A program made the position numbers and the translations under genes. The notes under the pieces were generated by a model. The model made no database searches. It saw nothing but the letters and a program-made list of their open reading frames with translations, and was not told where the DNA came from. A DNA stretch of 64,000 nt from Mucor racemosus (lineage: Eukaryota; Mucoromycota; Mucoromycetes; Mucorales; Mucoraceae): assembly GCA_027405735.1 (NCBI GenBank), contig JAPEHQ010000006.1, positions 558,001-622,000 on the forward strand. The letters are read 5' to 3'. Positions 1 through 10,636 of this stretch are shown one piece after another (the stretch's first letter is position 1; every line of letters begins with the position of its first letter).

Positions 1-579
1 AATTATGTTTATGGGTACTATTACAGCTGTAATATATTTCTTGAAACTGTGAGCCCATTTGGATAAATATTCATTGACTACAAGCATTTTTCCAGTTGTT
101 TTATTTCTTTTTAAGCAGAGAAAAAGAGTTTTTTTTTTAAACCTATGCTAAACTCATTCAAAATCAATGGTTAGTTAATAAAATCAAGTTATGTTATTTG
201 AACGTTTACTGCACATAAACTGCAACTTTAAGATTCAATTTCTAACCATTATTTGATTTTATGAAAATCCTCAAAGAATATCTGAAACAACCCTGCTTTA
301 TCGGAATATGTTAATGTTAAATAAAGCTAGAAATTTAATCAAGTAAAGAGATATCATTTATTGGAATGGAATTAATAGGGTTTATATACTAATTGAGTTG
401 AGGAAAATGATGATATGATAAGGATTATTATAGATGCTATCTATTATACTAATGTGGCATGATGGTGGAACATCGTGCTGGGACCGTGGATCCTGATTTA
501 TTGAGATTTTGTAAATTAAGATCAACGTAAAAAGTCTCGGTAAATTATTTTGTTGCGTCCACAGGTTATAATAGTAATT
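1..579. other. gene-free AT-rich flank
   Basis: No convincing coding sequence, RNA gene or repeat structure was seen here. It leads into the forward LTR at 580. Confidence 0.5.
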
Positions 580-950
580 TGTAAGATAATGAACCTTTTA
601 TGTTGTAAACCTTATTGTGAAATTAAGTTAACTAATTTGGGATGACATTCCTAATTGTTCTCTTTTAATTGAAGAATGGTCCGGAATGTGCGGGATATAT
701 GATATATGGGACATTATATTTTGTTGTATGAAATATGTATCTCTCAAATATGCTATGTTATTAATAATGTAAATAAATACTGATCTAACGGATGAAATTG
801 TAATATAGAATTTGTGTATAAAAAGAACAAATTATTGGTATTAAATAAATATTCTCTTCGGTTTTTGTGTGTGATTTAATTTGACCAGTTTCTTTATTAA
901 ATTATGCATTTTTCTTGCTACAATATTTATTCTAAATCTTGTGCATTTCA
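580..950 (+). repeat. LTR, forward orientation
   Basis: Starts TGTAAGATAATGAACC and ends in CATTTCA, so it has the TG...CA ends of an LTR. It is matched in reverse complement by 1780-2202, with similarity running to both ends. It lies 33 bp upstream of the gag start at 984, the position of a 5' LTR. There is no obvious tRNA primer-binding site directly after it, and no clear target-site duplication at its left end. Confidence 0.7.
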
Positions 951-983
951 CATTTTTAAAATTTCATTTAATCGTTTATTACA

Positions 984-1779
984 ATGTCAAAAAATCCTAC
1001 AAGATCCTCCATTCCTGTTTCTGAAGATAATGCCGATCCCATTGAAGTTGAGGTTATCGATGAGGCAACCATGCAAGAAGGTGAAATATCTGGGTCTGGT
1101 ACTGAGAACTCAACTCCTATGGATGTTAATTCCACTGAAGCATCTGCTAACAGCAAGCAGAGCAAGAGAGCAAGTCTTCATTTTTATTATCAGAAGATGA
1201 AAAGAACAATAGTAGTTCTTCATTGAATATCAATAGTGACGAACGTTTGAAGTTAGTCAAAGTGATTGATCAATTAAGATTAGAAGTATTCCATGCAACA
1301 ATGAAAGGAATAACTGGACAAGAAGGATCCATTGAAGCTAGAACTTTGAGTGCTGATACTACTAGAAAGCTTGAAATAGCACAAAAAAGTTTTACATTAC
1401 TTTTCCCACAAGAGAATACAATGATGCCTGCAGAAACACCATGTTTCCAGTGGAAGGGACATGTTTTCAACAGACGAAAACCTATTTTTTTAAATATAGA
1501 AGACTGTCCTCACCACTCTGAAAGAGTCTTAGAAGCACACAGACTAAGTGTTAATGATAATTGGTAGCGTTTGGTTCCAGCTCGTCTTTCCACTGGAATG
1601 GAAAGATGGTATGCTATCCGAATGGAGAGCAAAGATTTCACTTCATGGTCCGACTTCAGAATAGCAATTATCAGCAAATACGGTCGCAATCAAGCTGAAG
1701 TAAAAGAAGAAGCTAGAGAAAAGTTAGAGAAAATTCTCTACAAGAAGACCGATTCATTCAAGGATTTTATGGAAGATGA
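984..1779 (+). pseudogene. degenerate retrotransposon Gag, N-terminal part
   Basis: The frame opens at 984 just after the forward LTR, with an acidic, Ser/Thr-rich N-terminus. It shifts frame near 1165-1220 and continues in a frame that runs past 1223. An in-frame TAG at 1565-1567 breaks it, and the same frame resumes at once. The part after the stop has the pattern typical of Gag capsid regions of LTR retrotransposons: an RL.PARL motif, a W..I segment, and a 'F..W..F...I...Y' block. The frame runs into the reverse LTR at 1780, which truncates it. It is non-functional as it stands. The Gag assignment rests on pattern and LTR context, not on a database match. Confidence 0.6.
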
Positions 1780-2202
1780 TGAAATGTACAAGATTTAGAA
1801 TAAATATTGTAGCAAGAAAAATATATACATAATAAAGAAACTGGTTAAATTAAATCCGGACACAAAAACTGAAGAGAATCTTTATTTAATATCAATAATT
1901 TGTCCTTTTTATTATATACAAATTCTATATTACATTTATCCGTTAGATCAGAATTGGATCAATTATTATATCTTTCTGACATTCCATGTCAGATCAATCT
2001 ATTTACATTAGTAACACAACACATTTAAGTTGAGTTTATTTTATATAGCTAAATCCAACAAGTGGGTATGTCTCACATATCCCGCTTCCTGGGTCTTGCT
2101 TTAGAATAATAAGAACAATCATCAAAGATGTTATCTATCATATATCAGTAAGCTGACTTCTTGGCAATAAGGATTACAAATCAAAAGGTTCATTATCTTA
2201 CA
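1780..2202 (-). repeat. LTR, reverse orientation, inserted in gag
   Basis: Reverse-complement relative of the LTR at 580-950. In reverse complement it begins TGTAAGATAATGAACC and ends CATTTCA. It is about 50 bp longer than the left copy and moderately diverged. Gag-like coding sequence lies on both sides (before 1780 and after 2218), so it looks like a solo LTR of the same family inserted antisense into gag. I see no clear target-site duplication. Confidence 0.65.
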
Positions 2203-2217
2203 ATTAACCGGTGAATG

Positions 2218-2306
2218 CGACAGAAAAGTTCCAAGAATTAAAAGCTGCAGCTGACATTAAAGACGAAGATTGTTTAATAATTAGATATTTATTTAAAGCG
2301 TTATCC
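2218..2306 (+). pseudogene. gag fragment after the LTR insertion
   Basis: A short open stretch reads like the middle of a Gag capsid domain (F.EL..A..I.D...IIRYLFKAL). It would follow the frame that ends at 1779 and stops at about 2306, where unrelated DNA begins. Confidence 0.45.
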
Positions 2307-2719
2307 TGTGAAAAAACGAAAATAAAACACGTAATAAATAATATATAAGATGTTGTTTTATTCTTTTAAGATAAGATAAAGATCTTCATGGCTAATGAAA
2401 GTCTTTTGCTATTTATATTAATTGTCTAATCTAAAGGGAATGGAAATCTAAAAGTAATGGATCATTGTAACTGACCAATGATTATCTAGAAAGGTTGGTG
2501 AAATGTGTTGAGTTGTTATGTACATTGGTAGATGGCAAAGTTATTGGTTCTTCATGAATGTAAAAATTTATGGACTTGTTTATCAACAAGTTCCTTGGTT
2601 CTATCTTTGAATACACTTTGATTTGGTTGTACAGGATGTCAATTGTATGTACGCGAGATTGACATTTAATTTGTGATTCAAATAATAAACTTTTACTATA
2701 ATGACAATTACCGTTCTAT
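2307..2719. mobile_element. probable insertion splitting gag, possible second solo LTR
   Basis: About 410 bp separates two gag-like pieces that look adjacent in an ancestral reading frame. It begins TGTG and ends near TATGACA, compatible with TG...CA LTR ends, but no second copy was found in the window and no target-site duplication is clear. Confidence 0.3.
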
Positions 2720-2723
2720 GACA

Positions 2724-2870
2724 TGCCCGAAGAACTTTTCAAAGCTACAAAATTTTATTTCAATTTGAATACAGACAAGCAAGAAATCAATATCTATTTT
2801 ATTATTTCAAAGGTAGTCGAAACTTATGAAGCATTATTCAAAGAAAAGTGGGATAAAGAGATATCTCGTA
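2724..2870 (+). pseudogene. gag fragment
   Basis: The translation (PEELFKATKFYFNLN..., then ..VVETYEALFKEKW) continues the Gag-like theme of the piece ending at 2306. It decays after about 2870, and nothing of pol (protease, reverse transcriptase, integrase) is visible downstream. Confidence 0.45.
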
Positions 2871-3077
2871 GTTATTTAATCGTAGAAACAACAACAATTA
2901 TGGGAATAATATGTTATGTTTCAGTGGTAATATTGCTATAAGTTATGCTTTATTATTAGTTCCTAGATAACAGAAACCAGTTACTAAACAGATAGAACTT
3001 GCTAGATCTGTCAACGTTTTTCTAAAATATATGGAATGTTGTAATTCTGGTAGATCAGTTCTGTTGATGTTTAATTA

Positions 3078-6000
3078 CATTACGATCAACCTGTGCTGTA
3101 CAAGATGATTTCGTTGTGCGCAGATGGGCTGCACACTATAGCCTGAGCTGTTGTGCCCACTGAATATGGCTAAAAAGATACCAAGATGCACATGGGCATA
3201 ACAAAATAAACTGCACACGAGCACAACGCTAAGCTTGTATGTGCAGAATTATAGATTCTGTCCATGTGCATGACATTAACTCCATGTGTGTCTGATAGTA
3301 GAATTGCCCATAAGCATATCATTTTCCCTATTTGTGCATGATAATAAAATCTGACCATCCGCATCGTGCCGTTCTCAAAATTCCATTGAGTTTTCTACTC
3401 GAATGGGGTTTTGAATTACATTTGCTTTTATTAATATAGATTATATTATATAATACAATTCAATACGTTGTTGATGTAGAGCAATACACGCAAGAGCCAA
3501 TATATTTACGATTATCACCATCATTTGTAGTAAATATGTTTATAACTATAATAATGTTTACAACAACAATGTTTTTTGCTCGAGCATAAACTTAGATAAC
3601 ACTTACTGCTTAAATCTTAAATCTGTATATGCAAGCCAAATCTAAGATTATATATGTTACTTTATCACACATAAAATTTAAACAAATTAACCTTCTTTAA
3701 ACTTAACTTACTATTTTAGTTTACTATTGTCAACTGTAAAAGATTTGTTTTCAAGCATACAGTAGCTACAATCAGAACTATGATTATTAGACAAAGCATT
3801 AGATTATTCTTTTTTTTTGTTTTTATATCATTTGAAATTTTATCACTTTTCTGGAACATTTCGTTGGTTTGTAGCCAGTTCTAGCTTCTCATTGATTAGA
3901 TATAAATATTATTGCCTTCGATTTGATCTAGTAATGAAGAAATACATCCGATAATACATTAGTAAATAGTGATATTTGATCTTAGAATGCAGTTAAATAA
4001 AAATATCAGTCTCTAGTATAATGACTGCTACCTATATTAAGAACATTAGTCCCCATGCGTATTCATATACAAGAAAAGAATACCAGCTTGATAGTCTGAT
4101 ATGCGTTATCAAACGGTGAATATATCCTTGGAATATGAAAACAAAAAGAGAGAAACAACACACGCAGAAAAGGATTTTCAAGGCTTCACATCATTTAGCG
4201 CATTTAAAACCCTGCTAAATTGCACATTTCATACAATGTAAAAGCAGTATTACGGCGCACAAACCATAAACTACTAAACAAAATAGGTAATATCTGTTAT
4301 CATAGAAACATGCATTTTCTACCAGAAAAACCGGATGTCATATCATAGATTCGTTAAAAAATTTCAAAAGCGAGCCCATAGAGCAACGCCATAACTGAGC
4401 ATAGTAAGATTGAATGGCTAAGTCTCTTATACTATGGTATATATCTAAGTTTTAAATAAAAACACGGTTTTTTTTAAACTTTTCTTATATTTAACCACGT
4501 ACGGTCTGAAAATTCAGAACTTGTAGCGGACATTTTTCAGGGCTCATTTTATCCTTACCAACACTCATGATTTTGATCAAAAATCAGAAAAATCAAATTT
4601 TGATACCAAAATCAACGTTTAAATATACTACATTGTGAGAGAAAATTGTAGCCATGACTAATACGCGTTTTATAAAAGCTTAATATTAAATGTTAAGTAA
4701 TGAAACTTTGTACTTTTGGCCCAAAAACGGTTTTTTGATTAAAGGATTTTCATGTAATATTTTGCAATAAAAATATTGTATATTTTTTATTGAGCAAATA
4801 GAGCGCTGAATTCTCTATATGTGTATATTTTTTGTTTTTATAATTGGTAGTATAATTAACTCTAAATTTGCAAAACCAGAAAAAAAAAATTAAAAAATGT
4901 CAAAATTGATGATCCGGACAAGAATAATTTTTGAAATTAATATTCCGCTTATAAGCCTTATAAGTCTTAAAAATAAGAGATTTTATAATACTTGAGAACT
5001 TTTTCAAGAATTTACAATGCTCTACCCACTTGATTCAAGCTTATTGCTGTACATCATTATACATGTTAATATTGTATGGTAATTTATTCGATGATAATAT
5101 AGTCTTGCTTTATAATTATTGTACTAGAGGTGATTTAAATTAAGGTTTAGTCTTACCTCTCCAATATTATAAACATAAACATGGCCATCGCTGGAACCTA
5201 TTGCCACCTTTTTACCCTCTTTGTCCCAAGCCAACTTATTCAATGCTTTATCATAACAAACTTACTTTTGAACTATAAAAACTAATTTATTAGTAAAATT
5301 AATTATTAATAATAACAAGCTAATAAGTAATAATTATGGTGTACCTTCAACAGTTGGTAGTGATATACAAGACAACATCTTGTTTTCCTCTTCTTAGCTG
5401 TTGGCTACTAAATAAAAATAAATGCTTTTTAGAAACTAAATAGACTAATTTAAGTTTATTCATTCATTCAAATCAATTCAATACTATACATACTTTTATA
5501 ATCACCAGTTTTTCTCCAGGTAGATATCGATTTTAGACCAAAAAAACATTGATTATAACGTAGATAATGGAACAAAATGATTAAGTCCTGGACGCTTTTT
5601 TTGTTCGAGAAAGATAATATTACAACATGCCCTAACATTAACAGTTAATAATTTATTTCCAAATAAACAATAGGAAAAACGACGTGTACTTGTACCTTGT
5701 ACCTGCTACTTGATTTCAGTTTATAAAAAATATTAGTCTTTCTGTTGTAGTTTTAAACGTAATAAATAAAAGAGCTGAGGAAAGAGTACGTAAGAAAAAA
5801 GATTTTGTGTGTTACAAACAGGTTGTTGTTGTTGTTGTTGTTCCCATTTGGTCCCCGAAAGAAGAAGAACATGGGCAGAACTCTTTCAAATCCTAAACAT
5901 CAAATTGATATACTATGTCGTCAATAAGGCAATTCTGTTGAATCAGAGTAACTCACGTCTGCTTTAAACCATTCAAATTATCTTCGCTATTAATTATATT

Positions 6001-6145
6001 ATGATTGATATACTTTAATAAATTGACTAAAAAACCTTGATCTCATTGCTCTGCTCTTCTGAGATGCCTGATCTGCACAAATTTTTTTATTCTGCCCATC
6101 TGTGCAGATCATTATGCCCATGGGAAGCATAGTTCGGCCGTAGTG
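3078..6145 (+). mobile_element. CACTA-like DNA transposon, copy A (non-autonomous)
   Basis: About 3.07 kb, collinear with copy C (49145-52322). The left end is a decayed form of CACTACGGCC; the right end reads CGGCCGTAGTG, the inverted terminal repeat. The first 300 bp are dense in TGCACA/TGTGCA/GTGCAT words, like the subterminal repeats of CACTA (CMC) elements. No transposase is encoded. The right third holds a minus-strand gene fragment (5153-5400). TTA before and CTA after could be a decayed 3-bp duplication. The superfamily is inferred from the ends alone. Confidence 0.6.
5153..5400 (-). pseudogene. captured dynein intermediate chain-like WD40 fragment, copy A
   Basis: On the minus strand an exon (about 5160-5262) encodes a WD40 blade with the core LNKLAWDKEG and GSSDGHVYVYNIGE. 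Upstream on that strand is an intron-like AT-rich gap and a second short exon (about 5345-5400) that has an in-frame TAA. The pattern is most like the last WD40 repeat of cytoplasmic dynein intermediate chain. It is broken by the stop and lacks the rest of the gene. Copies B and C carry the same fragment. Confidence 0.5.
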
Positions 6146-6612
6146 CTAGTGTGAACAGTAGGTGATAATCAACACTTTGTTCAAATTTACCGAATGCATA
6201 ATGGTTTCTGCAAACTGGTATTGGATATACTTGGAATATCTACTATTATTACCTATACCTATATTCATGTAGAGTGGCAGCTTACCTGAATTATTATTTA
6301 TAAATATCGCATTTTTTATTGTTTTTGTTAAAAGGGCGCAGTAAAGTATAGATGCACTTTGGAATTACTTTTCTCGACATGCAGTAGGTTGTTATGGAAA
6401 TTGTCCTTTGAGACCCTTGTGCCCAAGGTGTGTACATACCTTCATCGCTTCATGTAAAGTTGGAAGTTAATAAAATTGAAATTCATCCAGATGAGGTTTT
6501 TATTGCCGGTTTTTTACGATTGTAGGAAGAGAGGCTTCAGATGGCTTTTAAATGTTTTTCAAATGTTTTCGCTTAATATTGAGTCAAATTACATAAAATC
6601 TTCGAAGGAGAT

Positions 6613-6972
6613 TGTTACGCCAGGAGATTATATCAATCTCAAAGCTAAAATATGTACTAAATCATTTAATAAAAATAAAGGAAAACTGTTATAAAAATGA
6701 AAGAGCACACTAAAACTAAAGAACTTTATTATAAGATCGAACCATCTTCTTTTTATATTCACATTCTCTAATTATATGACCTGTTTAAAGGAGTCTATTT
6801 ATATATATACATATATCCAATCAAATCTAGGTGAAACACACTAGTTCCACATTCTTGTATAAACGGAGCTTCATAACATAATACACAGCAATGTAGAACT
6901 TAACATATCAAACTGTGTCGTAATCTTAACCAAGGAATGCACCCAGATCTGTGGATGCAACAGAGATGTACA
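6613..6972 (+). mobile_element. possible solo LTR inside family 2 copy E
   Basis: About 360 bp present in E and absent from G at the matching place. It starts TGTTACGCC and ends TGTACA, consistent with LTR ends of the Ty3 type. No target-site duplication was seen. Confidence 0.3.
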
Positions 6973-7467
6973 CCTTCATTTACCCTTTACTTTATAAGCC
7001 ATTGATATCTCTCAAAAAATAGAAATATTAATTCCAGAATATAAATGCACTGGCCAAATGTTGACCATAATAATTCACCAAGATTTACCTAAAATATATT
7101 GTAAAAAATTGTACGCCTAAATTAAGGTGTTGATTTTTTGTATTCACAAGGTAGATCCAACATTAGGCTACTTTGTATTTTTTGTTTCAGCGAAAAATAT
7201 TAATTTTTCGTCGAGATAATCAAAGTAATAGTTTACATTATAGCTTAACCCTATGCTAACTGAGATCCAAAATTGATTTGTAAAATCGACCAGAAAATGA
7301 TCAAAAAAAACAAAATTGCTTAGTGGCTCAGGAACTGCAAAGTAAGTTGAAATAGCTTATTAAATGGTTTTTGTACAGTTTTAAATTCTGCATCAAGCTA
7401 AATAAAATTCAGACAGATGTTTTACATTAAATTTTGCACAAAATGACATTGAAATTTTGGAGGTTTT

Positions 7468-7854
7468 TTGAAGATACACATCATTTTTTATAAACATGCT
7501 TCAAAAATAGTTTATGAAAATAATATGCAACAAAATTATCTATCGATCGAGCTATTACTGAACCTTCTAGCTGCATTTTCCGTAGAGAAATCAAGATTTT
7601 TGTCGATTTTTTTTTCAAATTCAGAATATGGGATAAGGGTATACAAGAGGAAAATTGAGGTTAGAAATGAAAGTATCTCTTTGTACACATTTTTGAGGAT
7701 ATCTCCACGAAAAATCAATATTTTGAAAAAAACTAAATTAGGTTTGAGAGAGCTTAACGAGGTTCATAACATGAATGTAAAAAAACGGCTGCTCAGTTTA
7801 ACTAATATTTTGAAATCTATTACAAAAACCTTAAAAAAAATGGAAAAAAAATAA
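7468..7854 (+). other. bidirectionally open segment of family 2
   Basis: 128 codons open on plus (Lys/Ile/Leu-rich, no recognised domain) with a 60-codon frame open on minus across 7536-7718. Related segments in F (38155-38613) and G (53605-53874) are also open on both strands. Neither strand is clearly the coding one. Confidence 0.3.
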
Positions 7855-8240
7855 AAGTGCCCAGAATTTTTTTATACGTACATATGTTATAGAGTACATC
7901 AAAACAAGTAAGTTTTATTATTAAAAATTGTTAGTGTAACTTAATTTTTTGTAAAGATATAAAGGCTCAAAGTTTTCAATTCTTTAGCAGTGAAATACGC
8001 GTAAAAATCCGAAACACTAGCACTAAAAAATTAATACCAACTGCAAAAAATAGGATATTTTCGGATACTCATTTTTGGATTAAAGTTGAGCATCTCAGGT
8101 ATATTGATATATAGTTTTTTCTTGGTGTTATTTAGTGAAAAAAAAAGTTGAGAAGGGATGAAAAGTGAGCTCCAGTTTTTAAGGAAAAAGCAGTGAATTT
8201 TATATATTTTTGAGTCTTTCATGCGATATAAAATAAATTT

Positions 8241-9176
8241 AGAGACAGGTGGCCTAATACAACCAATTCATATTTATTTAATAGTGTCTAAGGTGTGTTC
8301 CAAAATGTGTTGTATGTAGTTGATTATAGAAAACAGAGCACGCTCCGATTTTGAAGATGGGCAACTAATGAAAATCAAAATTTTCTCAAATTCGATTACG
8401 GCAATCAGCAAGTAAGGTATTATTTGATTGTATATAGTATTATATATTGTTTTCAAAAAAGTAGAATTTCCCTTGTATACAATACACCAATGTTTTATGC
8501 TAGCAACAACCTCACCCACCAAAAATGTAATGTAATATTTATTTATGTAATACAACATCATTTAGCTTTTGTTTTGTAAACATACTTATTGCAGTATATT
8601 CACGAATCTGAAGCACTATGATGAGGGCAACGACTTCTTTGGATAAATGTATGGTCATCATCCCTCAATAAATGATGATCTTCTCGAGAACAGGGGGATG
8701 ATGGTACAATGACATAGACTACATATCGAGCGAAAATCATTTGACTAACCGGGTATTGGTCCGGTTTTTAATATGTAGTACTGAATATTTAATGCTTTTT
8801 CTGATCTCAACGTCATGGTTACATAGCGTCTAGTAATGGGATGTTCCAATGTTTATAAATATGTGTATGAAAATGATATATGAATTGTATTGCCAGGATC
8901 AAACCAAGTTGGCTTGTAAAGACAGAAATGATATGATTGTGATGCTGCAGATTAATTTAGAAAAAATTGGGCTTGTTCAATAAACTAATTAGCATATGTA
9001 AAGTGAACCCTCACCCCAAAAAAAAAGAGCCTAATTGGTCTTCCGCATCTTTTGTAACGGATAGCAAGCAGCAGGCACGCGTTTATCCCGAAAGGCTATA
9101 CGATCTTTTTAGTGAAAAAGTTTCCTTTTTTTTTCTCTTCTTTAATACTCTTTCTTCCCCTTAATTTTTGAGAATC
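8241..9176. other. intergenic region and 5' leader of the phosphotransferase gene
   Basis: No supported gene. The last 200 bp (T-rich tracts at 9120-9170) are the probable promoter and leader of the gene starting at 9177. A 65-codon frame at 8967-9164 lies in this leader and has no recognisable features. Confidence 0.4.
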
Positions 9177-10558
9177 ATGACAAAATATATTCCAGAAAAG
9201 AGCCTTAAAGGGTTACATTTATACAAGTATGGTGGTGTAGATAAGTCACTTGTATCCAAGTATGTATTGGGTCCTTATTGGAATAATCTGGTCAAGATTT
9301 TTCCTTTGTGGGTAGCGTAAGTTTGTTTTATAAGATTTATCTGTGAGTGATGTTGATGTCTTTTGATATAGTCCTAATGCAATTACATTATTGGGTTTAA
9401 TGATTGTCGTTGTAAATGTAATCACCATGTTTTACTATTCTTCAGAGTTGGGTGAATGTCCAAACTGGGTTTATACAACCTTTGGTATCGGTTTGTTTAT
9501 GTATCAATCATTAGATGCTATTGATGGTAAACAAGCTAGACGTACGCAAACATCTGGCCCATTGGGCGAATTATTTGATCATGGTAAGTTTTGTAAATTG
9601 TAGTGCAGAATGTATAGCTCATCTGTAATTGTATAGGTTGCGATGCCTTGAATACTACTTTGGGTGTTTTGACTTGGGCTTCTTCTACTTATCTTGGTCA
9701 AAGTTGGTGGACCGTTGCCTCATTATGTGCTAGTCTTGGTAACTTTTATTTATCAACCTGGGAAGAATATCACACTGGTATTTTGTTTTTGGGACATTTT
9801 AGTGGACCTGTAGAAGGTGTATTGATGTTGGTTGGTGTTCATTTGATCTCTGGTTATTTCGGTCCTGCTATTTGGATGCTTCGTGTTGAAGAAGTTCTCC
9901 CATTTGTTGATTTCTCTCTTAATTCCAACACTAAACTCTTGGGAGCTCTTCAATTAAACCATGTTCTCATCTGTATTGGTGGTCTCGTTACCTTTTTCAA
10001 TATTATTGTCGGGTACGGTTCTTTTTGTGTGTTGAATAATAATGCATTGGTTGTGATATTAACTAAAAACAAAATAGATTATACAATGTTATCAAAGTAA
10101 AGATCTCACCTACCGAAAATTCTAAAAAGGACAGCTCCATCTTGAAGGCTACATTGGGTCTTTTCCCTTTTATCAACATGTGTTTCTGGGCTTACAAATG
10201 GATGCGTCTTTGGCCTGATATTGTCTCTGAACACCTTGCTATCTTTATCGTCTTCTTTGGATTCCTCTTTGGTCATCAGGTTGGACTTATGATTACAGCC
10301 CACGTGTCAAAGTTAAGTTTCCCTTACTTGAATGTACCTGTCAATGCTATTTTATTATCCGGTGTATTTATCGCTTATTTCCAATCATTCATTGAAGAAT
10401 TCATGCCAATTAATCAAAGACTTGTTCTCAAGATTTATTTAGTAATTGCTGCATATCAATATTATGATTTAGCTAGCAGTGTCATCCAGCAAATTTGTAC
10501 ATACCTTGACATTGGATGTTTGTATATTAAAAAGAAGCCAGTGGAAAAGACATCATAA
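9177..10558 (+). CDS. EPT1/CPT1: CDP-alcohol phosphotransferase (choline/ethanolamine type)
   Basis: Four exons (9177-9316, 9372-9583, 9637-10012, 10078-10558), 402 aa. The protein transfers phosphocholine or phosphoethanolamine from the CDP-alcohol to diacylglycerol, the last step of the Kennedy pathway, in ER/Golgi membranes. The N-terminus has the family pattern (LHLYKY...[12 protein letters not shown]). The CDP-alcohol phosphotransferase signature D..DG..AR........G...D...D spans the junction of exons 2 and 3 ([10 protein letters not shown] through FDHGCDALNT), about residues 100-122. Several hydrophobic segments follow, and the length suits the family (about 390-410). An AATAAA-like signal lies near 10583. 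It cannot be assigned to choline or ethanolamine from sequence alone. It faces RPN3 tail to tail, 78 bp apart. Confidence 0.93.
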
Positions 10559-10636
10559 ATACAATACTACATTAACAACATTATAATAAAGTATAACATT
10601 TTTTTTTATTAAGTAAAAAACGGCTTTTTTCACATC

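Larger units (their letters stand above)
6155..8240 (+). repeat. family 2 repeat, copy E
   Basis: Long dispersed repeat related to G (52590-54012), F (37738-38825) and H (27188-27800, inverted). It is the longest copy and starts about 10 bp after the right end of CACTA-like copy A. It contains a segment at about 7468-7854 open on both strands (128 codons on plus) and a hallmark block with TTTTTCGTCGAGATAA. No terminal repeats or recognisable protein domain were found, so its class is unknown. It carries a probable insertion at 6613-6972. Confidence 0.6.

Noticed and set aside
8967..9164. 65-codon frame upstream of the phosphotransferase
   Set aside because: Ends in a T-run in the leader, no recognisable protein features; could at most be an upstream ORF.
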